From positions 24,579-88,578 of the forward strand of contig JACDAQ010000039.1 in the NCBI GenBank assembly GCA_013695355.1: DNA of 64,000 nucleotides. Direction: 5' to 3'. This DNA is from Candidatus Protochlamydia sp. (lineage in GTDB: Bacteria; Chlamydiota; Chlamydiia; Chlamydiales; Parachlamydiaceae). The notes below the pieces were generated by a model, which ran no database searches, was not told where the DNA came from, and was given only the letters and a program-made list of their open reading frames with translations. The translations under genes were made by a program, and so were the position numbers. This document shows positions 44,209-52,221 of this stretch, piece after piece (positions within the stretch are counted from its first letter, which is position 1; each line of letters starts with the position of its first letter).

Positions 44209-44640
44209 TGGTTCTTCGTGTTCTTTAGAGGTAATTAAACAAATTAAGCAGGAAGGTTGCCAAGGGTATTTTATTATAACCCTGCTCCGTACATCTGGTC
44301 TCCGCGATTTGTCTTTCAATTAGAATAACCAGCCACACATTTACTTTGGTATGGTTCTTCATGTTTTTTAGGAGTAATTAAACAGAGAATTAAGTAGGAA
44401 AGAATAGAACGCGGAGGCAAGGAGATAGCAGAGTTCGGGAGGTTATGAGCTATATAAAGGTATTTTATCTTCTCCCTGCTCCGCACCTCCGGTCTCCGCG
44501 TTTTTCTATTTATCAAAGAGAGCAGAGAAAAGAGAATTTCTTTTGGTATTCTCAGTGGCTTTTTAAAACAAGTAGGTGGGGGGTAGGTAGTTTTACAAGG
44601 GTACCTTATTTTCTCCCGACTCATATGCTACCAGATTATC
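44209..44640. repeat. Array of degenerate repeat units between the M50 and 186-residue genes
   Basis: Unit A (about 44209-44312) and unit B (about 44351-44510) share an order of blocks: GTTCTTCGTGTT-like start, GTAATTAAACA, AGTAGGAA or GCAGGAA, GGTATTTTAT, CCTGCTCCG and TCTGGTCTCCGCG. Unit C (about 44550-44640) keeps only GGTACCTTATTTTCTCCC-like parts. Inside unit B, AACGCGGAGGCAAGGAG (44408-44424) is inverted against CTCCGCACCTCCGGTCTCCG (44479-44498). The remainder of 44142-44690 has no gene; frames across it follow the repeat. Confidence 0.6.
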
Positions 44641-44690
44641 TTGCGAGCAACCGAGATGCTTTCCGAAATTTCCTAACAAAATGCATATTC

Positions 44691-45251
44691 TTAAAAGCCT
44701 GAAAATGATCCCTGAAATTTTTCCCATTCATGCTTATCAAAATGACCTTCTGACGCAATGTAAATGAGGGTGTAAAGAATGCTTCCCTTTACGGCAGCAT
44801 GCCCCTTTAATAGACGTTTATCTGCTTTATCTTGATAGGAAAACTGGAATGCCAACCCCTCTTCTTTTTTTGAAGCCGAATAAGTTTGCTGCTTTTTGAA
44901 TAATTGAGGATAATAGAAAAGACGGGGAACGAGGTGAGCTTCAAATGTTTTTTTAAAAGTATCCTTTTCTAATGTTTTTTTATCTATATTTGGTATAGAT
45001 AACGCGCATAAGAGATAGACTCCAGTTTTTGTCGCACATGAATAAACATGCAGGCGTCCTTGAGCGGGAGTATTTTCAAAGGGAATATCAAAAGACATTT
45101 CGATGGGGGCATGCGGAAAAGCGGCTTCCATATGGTATTTAGAGTCTTTTATCGGTACCCAGGGTTTTTCGGCGGCTTCTCCCATAGAAACTCCTAATAG
45201 TAAAATGCAGGTGGTTAATCCTTTAAATAACGATAAGGCGATTTCTTTCAT
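44691..45251 (-). CDS. Exported hypothetical protein
   Basis: A protein of 186 residues with a signal peptide (Lys at 2, hydrophobic core to about residue 24, Ala-Glu-Ala cut region). The mature part is a mixed alpha/beta domain with two cysteines in the middle (near residues 71 and 81) and no known motif. I do not recognise the family. It could be a periplasmic protein conserved in chlamydiae. It is divergent from the patatin gene with 128 bases between. Confidence 0.65.
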   Translation of the reverse strand: MKEIALSLFKGLTTCILLLGVSMGEAAEKPWVPIKDSKYHMEAAFPHAPIEMSFDIPFENTPAQGRLHVYSCATKTGVYLLCALSIPNIDKKTLEKDTFKKTFEAHLVPRLFYYPQLFKKQQTYSASKKEEGLAFQFSYQDKADKRLLKGHAAVKGSILYTLIYIASEGHFDKHEWEKFQGSFSGF

Positions 45252-45379
45252 AGTAAATCCTTTCTGGATTGAATCGATAATTGAGAATCGTCCCGAGTAT
45301 AGGTAACCTAAACCTCGAAAGCAAACTGAATTAAATATTACTATTTATACAAATTTTATATCCTAAGATTCAACACATT

Positions 45380-46303
45380 ATGCGACGCTATACTTTTTAT
45401 TTTTTATTTATATTGCTATTTTCTTTTACCGGTTGCGCCACAAGATTTAGCGTTCCGGCAGAACCAAGACCTGTTCCCAAATGCCTGTTTCCCTCTTGCA
45501 TTCGGCTGGCATTAGTTTTGGGAGGCGGGGGAGCAAGGGGAATGGCGCATGTGGGCGTTTTAGAAGAATTCGAAAAGGCCGGAATTCCCATTGACGTTAT
45601 TGTAGGATGCAGTGCTGGAAGTGTCGTAGGAGCCCTTTATGCAGATTGTCCTAATGCAGGGACAGTCAAATCCCTGCTCAACCCTTTAAAAAAATGGGAT
45701 ATTTTAGACCTTGATTTTTCCCGCTGCCGTTATGGACTAGTCCAAGGGAGATCTTTCACACGTTTTTTAGAAAAAAATTTATGTGCCCATAGTTTCGAAA
45801 AGCTTCGCATTCCTCTTTGCATTGCAGCTACGGATCTATTGGAAGGAAAGATGGTCTGCCTCAATTCGGGCCCTCTCATTCCCGCTGTTCACGCTTCTTC
45901 AGCAGTTCCTTTTGTTTTTGCACCTGTGCAATTGCATGATCGTCTTTTGGTTGATGGGGGGGTGACCGACCCGGTACCCGTATGCATTGCAAAAAAATTG
46001 CATGCTGAGATTATCGTGGCAGTTGATTTAAGCGAACTTTTACCTAAAACTTGCCCAAGCAATTTATTCGGTGTGGCAAAACGCTCCGCTGAAATTAAGT
46101 TTCTGCTTCAAAGCGAAAGTTGTGTCGATGGGGCTGATGTGGTCATACGTCCAGAATTAGGTGGGGTTGGTTTATTTGATGATCGAAACAATGAGCACGT
46201 CTACGAAGCGGGGCGCAAAGCAGCCCGTGAAGCCATTCCTAAAATTATTGATCTACTTGAGCAAAAAGGTTTTTGGTACACTACCTGCTTTGCCAACGAA
46301 TAA
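45380..46303 (+). CDS. Patatin-like phospholipase, lipoprotein (RssA type)
   Basis: A protein of 307 residues with a lipobox-like signal, Phe-Thr-Gly-Cys19, so it is probably a lipoprotein. The patatin oxyanion loop GGGGARG is at residues 48-54, the nucleophile is Ser78 in Gly-Cys-Ser-Ala-Gly, and the catalytic Asp192 is in Asp-Gly-Gly. All parts of the Ser-Asp dyad are present, so it should hydrolyse acyl esters. Its length and build match RssA/YlbK-like bacterial patatins more than secreted ExoU types. Single gene. Confidence 0.88.
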   Translation: MRRYTFYFLFILLFSFTGCATRFSVPAEPRPVPKCLFPSCIRLALVLGGGGARGMAHVGVLEEFEKAGIPIDVIVGCSAGSVVGALYADCPNAGTVKSLLNPLKKWDILDLDFSRCRYGLVQGRSFTRFLEKNLCAHSFEKLRIPLCIAATDLLEGKMVCLNSGPLIPAVHASSAVPFVFAPVQLHDRLLVDGGVTDPVPVCIAKKLHAEIIVAVDLSELLPKTCPSNLFGVAKRSAEIKFLLQSESCVDGADVVIRPELGGVGLFDDRNNEHVYEAGRKAAREAIPKIIDLLEQKGFWYTTCFANE

Positions 46304-46311
46304 TAAGTCGT

Positions 46312-46327
46312 AAATTCACTTGAGTAC
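46312..46327. repeat. Relic of the TATACCCAAGTGAA repeat end
   Basis: AATTCACTTGAGTACA matches the end of the palindromic element (AATTCACTTGGGTATA at 48567-48582) in 14 of 16 positions. No second arm is seen nearby, so this is a single end or chance similarity. Confidence 0.35.
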
Positions 46328-46472
46328 ACATTCTATTTAATACATTAATTAGCTTTAAAACAAATAATTTTACAAAAAAGTGATATATTGATACTATTTA
46401 TATGATATATAAAAAGTAAATCTATTTTATTATTATAAAAATAATTAAAATCTTAATTAAAAAGGTTGATGA

Positions 46473-46850
46473 ATGAATTGTAACAACTATGCGTCAAATC
46501 CCTATAGTATAATATGGGATTCAAAAAATAAAAATTATAAAGCCGATTCTGAAAACATCTTTAGTTCTCTTGATCCGGCTGTTTTCCCTGAAGAAAAGGT
46601 ATTTACTTTGGCTTCAAGTTTTAGCATTTTACCAATCAAGGGGCAGGGGCAGTTTCCTCTTAATATGCCTTTTTTTAAAATGTCATGTGATGTTGATATT
46701 TTCAAGTGGCCTGGTTTAGCGCATAGGTCCCAAAAAAGGAAAGACCAGCCTCAAAATATAGAGCATGTCAATAAAAAAATTCGGACTGTTGCTAACGGAG
46801 CTTTACCGTTGGTAATAAGATTAAAAGAATGGCATTTCATTTATCAATAG
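46473..46850 (+). CDS. Hypothetical protein, 125 residues
   Basis: A short ORF from an ATG preceded by AAAGG at the proper distance. The product is polar in the first half, with a hydrophobic and Pro/Gly-containing middle and a basic C-terminal part (Arg-Lys repeats near residues 90-105). No domain, signal peptide or membrane segment is recognised. Convergent with htrA across a strong hairpin. Codon use is A+T rich like its neighbours. Confidence 0.5.
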   Translation: MNCNNYASNPYSIIWDSKNKNYKADSENIFSSLDPAVFPEEKVFTLASSFSILPIKGQGQFPLNMPFFKMSCDVDIFKWPGLAHRSQKRKDQPQNIEHVNKKIRTVANGALPLVIRLKEWHFIYQ

Positions 46851-46863
46851 ACCCCCCCTAAAA

Positions 46864-46933
46864 CTTAGCTTCGCCCTTTCTCTCTTCTAGCATATATCTA
46901 TTTGATTTTTTAGAGCGAAAGGGCAAAACTAAG
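46864..46933. terminator. Bidirectional terminator between the 125-residue gene and htrA
   Basis: CTTAGCTTCGCCCTTTC (46864-46880) pairs with GAAAGGGCAAAACTAAG (46917-46933), with one small internal mismatch, extended by CTCT and AGAG pairs. It lies between the stops at 46850 and 46987. Confidence 0.7.
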
Positions 46934-46986
46934 GCACGTTAGCCCTTACTTGCAACGAGATACACAAGCTTGAGTTTTTGATATTT

Positions 46987-48462
46987 CTATTCCTCGCGCA
47001 AGGAAACAAAGACGTAGCTATCCCCTTGTTTGATTTGCAATAAAACCGGACGCCCTGCGGTTGATTCTTTCAAAGCCGCATTAAACTGCTCCACGTTTTC
47101 CACCTTTCTTCGGTTGACTCCCATCACTAACGCTCCTTTTTTCAGTCCCGCTAAACGGGCAGCCGAATTGGGATCAATTTGAGTAATGACAACACCCTGT
47201 TCTTGCGTGTATCCAAGCGAATGAGCTAAATCTGGAGTCAAATTTTCAACTTCAATGCCTAAATGATTATTTTCTTCTTTAAGGGCAACCGCATCCTCTT
47301 TTGCATTTCCAACTTTAATGGGAACCTGGATGATATTTTCTTTACGTAATATAGTAAGGTTTAATTCAGTTCCGGGCTTCATCATTAAAATGGCATTGCG
47401 CAAAGCTGCTGCATTCTTAACTGGCCGGTCATTATATTTGAGAATGATATCTTCTACCTGAATACCTGCCATATCGGCAGCAGAATTTTTCACCACATTT
47501 GCGACGAGGGCTCCTTCGACTTTATCTAGACCGAAGGATTGAGCCAAATTATAGTCCATCGACTGCAAAGCTATACCCAAAAATCCATGGGTAACTTTTC
47601 CGTTGGTCAGAATCTGATCCATTACGTGCTTCGCCATATTGCTTGGAATGGCAAAACCTATTCCCATGTAGCTTGATGATGCATTCGTGGCAATAGCTGT
47701 ATTGATCCCCACTATTTCTCCGTCCAGAGTTAATAGCGGCCCACCTGAATTGCCCCGATTAATGGCTGCATCCGTTTGAATAAAATCTTCATTCGGCATC
47801 ATGTCTAAGTTATTGCGGCTTTTTGCGCTGACCACTCCTGCTGTCAATGTGGCTTGCAGACCAAAAGGGTTGCCGATTGCCGCAACCCACTGACCTACCT
47901 CCAGATCATCCGAATTGCCAAGGGTTAAATAGGGAAAGTTTTTTCCTTCAATTCGGATCAAGGCTAGATCACTATTCGTATCTTCCCCTAATACTTTTGC
48001 CGCAAATTCCCTGCCATCGTTTAACTGGACGAGGATTGTATTCATGTCATGGACTACATGGCTATTTGTAAGGATATAACCGTCAGGACTTACGATGACA
48101 CCCGAAGCCTGTCCTGAAAGGGAGTCCGAGTCGGAATCTTTACGGGGTAGCCCAAATAGGTCCCAGAGGTCATCGCTGCCAAAAATATCGTTCGAATCTT
48201 GGCTCTTATTGCTTCTTCCGGAAGAGCGGGATTTTTTTTTGGTTTGAACGCTAATTGAGACCACTGCGGGCACGGCCTTTTTAGCCATTTCCCGAAAATC
48301 GACAAAAGCATCTTTGCCAGAACCCTTTTTGATTTCTTCCGTACGGTTAACCTCTTGAGTAGATGTAGAATTTCCATCCGCTGACATGAAAGAGGAAGAG
48401 ACGATTCCAATTCCGCAGCTGAGCAGGGCTAGTTTGAAAAATAATGATCGTCGGTCAGTCAT
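46987..48462 (-). CDS. htrA: Periplasmic serine protease HtrA/DegP type
   Basis: A protein of 491 residues with a signal peptide (to about residue 28), a trypsin-like domain and two PDZ domains. The triad is His135 in Thr-Asn-Ser-His-Val-Val, Asp165 in Asn-Ser-Asp-Leu-Ala-Leu, and Ser239 in Gly-Asn-Ser-Gly-Gly. PDZ1 covers about residues 280-375 and PDZ2 about residues 395-490. It degrades and refolds damaged envelope proteins and is needed by chlamydiae at high temperature. C. trachomatis has htrA next to sucD (CT822-CT823); here a few genes lie between. Confidence 0.95.
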   Translation of the reverse strand: MTDRRSLFFKLALLSCGIGIVSSSFMSADGNSTSTQEVNRTEEIKKGSGKDAFVDFREMAKKAVPAVVSISVQTKKKSRSSGRSNKSQDSNDIFGSDDLWDLFGLPRKDSDSDSLSGQASGVIVSPDGYILTNSHVVHDMNTILVQLNDGREFAAKVLGEDTNSDLALIRIEGKNFPYLTLGNSDDLEVGQWVAAIGNPFGLQATLTAGVVSAKSRNNLDMMPNEDFIQTDAAINRGNSGGPLLTLDGEIVGINTAIATNASSSYMGIGFAIPSNMAKHVMDQILTNGKVTHGFLGIALQSMDYNLAQSFGLDKVEGALVANVVKNSAADMAGIQVEDIILKYNDRPVKNAAALRNAILMMKPGTELNLTILRKENIIQVPIKVGNAKEDAVALKEENNHLGIEVENLTPDLAHSLGYTQEQGVVITQIDPNSAARLAGLKKGALVMGVNRRKVENVEQFNAALKESTAGRPVLLQIKQGDSYVFVSLREE

Positions 48463-48541
48463 GATAACTCCTCGGTAAAAGTCAAATTAATAGTCTTATC
48501 TTTTACGTTTTTTGCTGTCATTTGTCAAGAATAGAGGAATC

Positions 48542-48582
48542 TATATCCAAGTTGAATTCATTTTTGAATTCACTTGGGTATA
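48542..48582. repeat. Short hairpin made of the palindromic element's ends
   Basis: TATATCCAAGTTGAATTC (left) and GAATTCACTTGGGTATA (right) are inverted around ATTTTT. The right end is identical in sequence to the terminal 14 bases of the 3957-4120 element, as if the internal core had been lost. It lies upstream of htrA (starts at 48462) and of the plus-strand gene at 48683. Confidence 0.65.
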
Positions 48583-48682
48583 GGTAAAAAACACTTTGAT
48601 TAAATCTTTATGAATTATTTATTCCATTATTAATTTAAGTATGTAAAGTATCTATAAATTAATCAAAAACAAGGAAATAGAA

Positions 48683-49549
48683 ATGTATTATCCAACTTAT
48701 AACACAAATTATAATCCGAATTTCAACCAAAATTATAATTCAAATCAGATGCCCTATCCCATTCAATATCAGCAAATGCCTAGTTTAACCCAAGCTGCGC
48801 ATCTGGACACTTTAAAACTTATTGATAAAATGAAAGAGGTGGTGGGAAGTGTATTACCTGCGGCAACGCCTAACACTAATTTTAATTTAGTGGCAAACCA
48901 AAGAATGGAAACTCCTACGTTTGCCATCAATCCTATAAATTTGGATTTTTCAAGAAGGGAATACAATCTTTTTTCGAGCAAAGAAATACACCATCATCAC
49001 GCAACTCCAATAAATCATACAACAATAAATGAACAGCAGGAGCAGGAAAAGAAAAATCAGGCCAACAAAAATCTTTTAATTGGAATTCTAGGGTTTGGGA
49101 TTATGGCTGCGACAGCCTATTTTTTAGGAAAAAATGATGCTCAAAATGAAGAAGCGCAGCAAGAAGAAGTTTCTTTTGAATCTTTAAAGAGAAAGTGGTC
49201 CTACAATAAAAACGCTTATCAGGCCCAAGGGGTGAACGTGTCAGGAATCGAAGATTCAATTAATAAAGTTGTAGGAATTTTGAACAGAAAGGAAACAGAA
49301 AGGACCCACCGCACAGCCTTATTGCTTTTAACTTTTTCGGCAGGCGCCTTGCTGGCATTTGGGGCCATTGGCGGATCGGCTTTGCTCATTCACTCTGGCT
49401 TGGGCATAGGAGCAGGAACTGCAATTTTTGCTTTATATAAACTAGGTTATGCTCATTTTAGTAACCAAAATGCAAAGGATGCGAAAATTGTAGAAAACAA
49501 TTTAAATACTATGCGCTCCTCCATACAAAACCTCGTATTGACCCATTAA
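48683..49549 (+). CDS. Membrane protein with an Asn/Tyr-rich N terminus
   Basis: A protein of 288 residues from an ATG preceded by AAGGAAA. The first 35 residues are Asn-Tyr-Pro-Gln repeats. A short His-His-His-His run lies near residue 103. Hydrophobic segments are at about residues 129-147 and a double one at about 214-262, rich in Gly and Ala. The region between is charged and coiled-coil-like. The two-part hydrophobic segment resembles inclusion membrane proteins of chlamydiae, but this is not enough to assign it. No family recognised. A terminator follows at 49556. Confidence 0.65.
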   Translation: MYYPTYNTNYNPNFNQNYNSNQMPYPIQYQQMPSLTQAAHLDTLKLIDKMKEVVGSVLPAATPNTNFNLVANQRMETPTFAINPINLDFSRREYNLFSSKEIHHHHATPINHTTINEQQEQEKKNQANKNLLIGILGFGIMAATAYFLGKNDAQNEEAQQEEVSFESLKRKWSYNKNAYQAQGVNVSGIEDSINKVVGILNRKETERTHRTALLLLTFSAGALLAFGAIGGSALLIHSGLGIGAGTAIFALYKLGYAHFSNQNAKDAKIVENNLNTMRSSIQNLVLTH

Positions 49550-49555
49550 GAAATG

Positions 49556-49586
49556 AACCTATTCCACTCAAAGAGTGGGATAGGTT
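49556..49586. terminator. Terminator between convergent genes
   Basis: AACCTATTCCACTC (49556-49569) and GAGTGGGATAGGTT (49573-49586) pair over 14 bp with one G-U pair and a three-base loop. The stop of the plus gene (49549) and that of the minus gene (49589) are on either side. Confidence 0.75.
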
Positions 49587-49588
49587 GC

Positions 49589-50965
49589 TTACTCCAATAA
49601 ATCCAATGTTCGCATAATGACCAGCATTCCTTTTTCAAGGCGGTCTACTCCAAAATGTTCATTTGGCGCATGGATCTGGTCTGTAGCCAGGCCAAGCCCC
49701 ATGAGAATCACCTCGCCTCCTGCCGCAGCAGCCAGTTCAGGAATAATTGGGATGGAAGCTCCTGTAAAAATATATTCGCATGGGACTCCAAAAACATCCT
49801 GAAGAGCGATTGAAACGCATTTGACAATTTTAGAATTAAGATTAACCCGTACAGCCCGGCCTTGTCCCGGATGGACATTTACATTCACCTGAACTCCTTG
49901 GGGCGCAATTTCTTTAAGATGTTTTTTGATCAATTCCCCAATTTGTTCCGGTACCTGCCGTGGAACAAGGCGGCATGAAATTTTGGCAAAGGCTTTAGCC
50001 GGAATGACCGTTTTAAATCCTTTTCCACTATATCCTCCGCTTATTCCATTGATTTCCAAAGTGGGCCTTACCCAGGCCCTTTCTAAAGCAGACCGATCTT
50101 TTTCGCCACCAAAAGGGTAGGCGCCGGTCAATCTTTGGTATTCGGCAACATCAAATTGAAATGAAACGGAAGAGCGCTCTTCAGCTTGCATTTCTTGGAC
50201 CTGGTCATAAAAGCCAGGGATGGTGATTCTTCCTTCGGCATTGCGCAGGGATGCGAGCATTTCAACCAGTACGTGGATCGGATTCAGTGCTATGCCTCCA
50301 TGGGATCCCGAATGGAGGTCTGTATGAGAGCCATGAACTTCGAGATCCATGGTGATAATGCCGCGAGTTCCCAAAGTGATAGCTGGGACTTGAGGTGCCC
50401 TTAAGCCAAGATCAATAATGGCAATATAATCGGCCCGGAATCTCTCTTTTTCTCGTTCCAAAAGCATGGATAAGCCGGCGCTTCCGGTTTCTTCTTCACC
50501 TTCAATGCAAAGTTTAATATTAAGGGGGAAATTACGCTGCATAAGGTAAAACTTTAAAGCCTGAAGAACGTAAAAGCATTGCCCTTTATTGTCCTGAGCG
50601 CCCCTTGCATAAACCTCGCTGCCCTTAAGAGCAGGTTCAAATGGGTTTGATTCCCATTCATTCAAGGGATCGACCGGTTGGACATCATAATGGTTATAAA
50701 TTAATAAAGTAGGTTTTTGAATGTCCACTTCATAGTGAGCAAAAATAACAGGGTGTCCCGATGTTTCCAAAAGCTCCACCCTAAAATCAAGCCCTTTTAA
50801 CAATTCAATGATCCAGTTGGCGCAAGCCCGCATGCCTTCCTTGTATTCCGGCTCAGAACTCACGCTAGGGAAACGCAAAAAGGTGTAATAGTCTTCAAGC
50901 CATTTTTCCCGGTTGTTATCTATTAACTCTTTGAAAGCAGCGAGGAAAGAGGGAAGCGGGGCCAT
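49589..50965 (-). CDS. M20 family metallopeptidase (dipeptidase, CNDP/ArgE-like)
   Basis: A protein of 458 residues. Metal ligand regions are Tyr-Asn-His-Tyr-Asp-Val-Gln-Pro, Ala-Arg-Gly-Ala-Gln-Asp-Asn-Lys-Gly and Glu-Gly-Glu-Glu-Glu-Thr-Gly-Ser. The dimerisation domain sits in the middle (about residues 205-365), with a C-terminal Ser-Ile-Pro-Ile-Ile-Pro region and a His ligand in Asn-Glu-His-Phe-Gly. It probably hydrolyses cytosolic dipeptides from host-derived peptides. No signal peptide. The divergent M19 dipeptidase gene starts 237 bases away, so two peptidases share one intergenic control region. Confidence 0.9.
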   Translation of the reverse strand: MAPLPSFLAAFKELIDNNREKWLEDYYTFLRFPSVSSEPEYKEGMRACANWIIELLKGLDFRVELLETSGHPVIFAHYEVDIQKPTLLIYNHYDVQPVDPLNEWESNPFEPALKGSEVYARGAQDNKGQCFYVLQALKFYLMQRNFPLNIKLCIEGEEETGSAGLSMLLEREKERFRADYIAIIDLGLRAPQVPAITLGTRGIITMDLEVHGSHTDLHSGSHGGIALNPIHVLVEMLASLRNAEGRITIPGFYDQVQEMQAEERSSVSFQFDVAEYQRLTGAYPFGGEKDRSALERAWVRPTLEINGISGGYSGKGFKTVIPAKAFAKISCRLVPRQVPEQIGELIKKHLKEIAPQGVQVNVNVHPGQGRAVRVNLNSKIVKCVSIALQDVFGVPCEYIFTGASIPIIPELAAAAGGEVILMGLGLATDQIHAPNEHFGVDRLEKGMLVIMRTLDLLE

Positions 50966-51141
50966 AGGAGAAATCCGTGATTGTGTTTATAAAAACTAAG
51001 CTTAACAGTGGATTGGCGAAGTAATCAAGAAAATAGTATAAGATGCAGAGGTTTGTTAAGTTGCATCTAAAATAAATTGGCAATAGGGGCGTAAACTCAA
51101 ATATGGCAGCTTTTAATATTACTATAATTCTATATAAATAG

Positions 51142-51171
51142 TTGACAGTCTGCCGGCGCATAATCAATACT
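51142..51171 (+). promoter_or_regulatory. Possible promoter of the M19 dipeptidase gene
   Basis: TTGACA at 51142-51147 is a consensus -35 box. The best -10 candidate is AATACT at 51166-51171 with an 18-base spacer, which is a weak match. The GTG start follows 30 bases later. Confidence 0.4.
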
Positions 51172-51201
51172 AATTAAGATTTTCATAACCAGGAAAAAAC
51201 A

Positions 51202-52179
51202 GTGATTCCAATTGCCGATTTGCATTGCGATCTTTTATGTTATTTGGAAAACGATAGAAAACGGACAGCTTGGGATCCAGCTGCCCGGTGCGCTATCCCT
51301 CAGTTAAAAGCGGGCAATGTAAAATGGCAAACATGTGCGGTTTTTACACATACCGATAGCCATTCTGTAAGAAAGGGAATGGCGCAGATAGAACTCTTTC
51401 AAAGTCTTCCCGCACACTATCCGCATGATGTTTATTTATACCAGAACGGCCCTTCTTCCGAAAATTGTACTGCTCTATTGTATGCTTTTGAAAACGCCTC
51501 TGGTTTTTGCAATGAGCTGGAACCTGTCGGCAATGGTTTTGATCGTCTTAAATCTATCATCGATAGGGTTGGTAAACCGCTTTATATTAGCCTTACCTGG
51601 AATGAGGAAAATCGGTTTGGGGGTGGCGCTTTAACAAAAATAGGCTTAAGAGAGGATGGCAAAAGGCTTTTAGAGCTGATGCATGAGAGAACTATCACTG
51701 CCGATTTAAGCCATGCTTCAGACTTTTTAGCTTATGAGATCATCAATTACATGGAAAATAAAGGACTTCATTTCCCATTAATTGCAAGCCATTCCAACGC
51801 CAGGCCTGTTTTTTTTGCCCCTCGAAATTTACCTGCGGACATTGCCAAAGAGATATTTCGCAGGGAAGGTGTTGTCGGCTTTAACTTGTACGCCCCTTTC
51901 CTAGGTGAATCCGAAGAATCTATCTTGGATCACATTGCTTTTTGGTTAAATCTAGGAGGGGAAAAACATTTATGCTTAGGAACAGATTTTTTTTATGAGG
52001 CTGATTTTCCAGCTTTGAAAAGAAAGGGAGAACCCTTTTTTAAAGCCTATGCCAATGCTTCCAGCTACCAGGATTTATTAGCGTTTATCTCGGATGAGTT
52101 AAAATTGAAGGATAGGGTTATCAACTTATTGGCTTATGAAAATTTCTTAAATTTCATTAAAAAAAATGAAATGAGTTAA
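51202..52179 (+). CDS. Membrane dipeptidase (M19, renal dipeptidase family)
   Basis: A protein of 325 residues from a GTG at 51202, with AGGAAA before it. The metal ligands appear as Asp-Leu-His-Cys-Asp near residue 6 (HxD), His in Leu-Ser-His-Ala-Ser and Ala-Ser-His-Ser-Asn-Ala-Arg near residue 200, and Leu-Gly-Thr-Asp-Phe near residue 260. Family members split dipeptides, often with D-residues. C. trachomatis has a related gene (CT138). No signal peptide is visible, so it is likely cytoplasmic. Confidence 0.85.
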   Translation: MIPIADLHCDLLCYLENDRKRTAWDPAARCAIPQLKAGNVKWQTCAVFTHTDSHSVRKGMAQIELFQSLPAHYPHDVYLYQNGPSSENCTALLYAFENASGFCNELEPVGNGFDRLKSIIDRVGKPLYISLTWNEENRFGGGALTKIGLREDGKRLLELMHERTITADLSHASDFLAYEIINYMENKGLHFPLIASHSNARPVFFAPRNLPADIAKEIFRREGVVGFNLYAPFLGESEESILDHIAFWLNLGGEKHLCLGTDFFYEADFPALKRKGEPFFKAYANASSYQDLLAFISDELKLKDRVINLLAYENFLNFIKKNEMS

Positions 52180-52221
52180 GAGAGGGCGGCAGCTCTTACG
52201 TATGCCTGCCATATAGAATGA

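Noticed and set aside
44316..44624. Minus-strand frame of 102 codons and overlapping plus-strand frame
   Set aside because: Both follow the degenerate repeat units and have no protein-like family or ribosome site.
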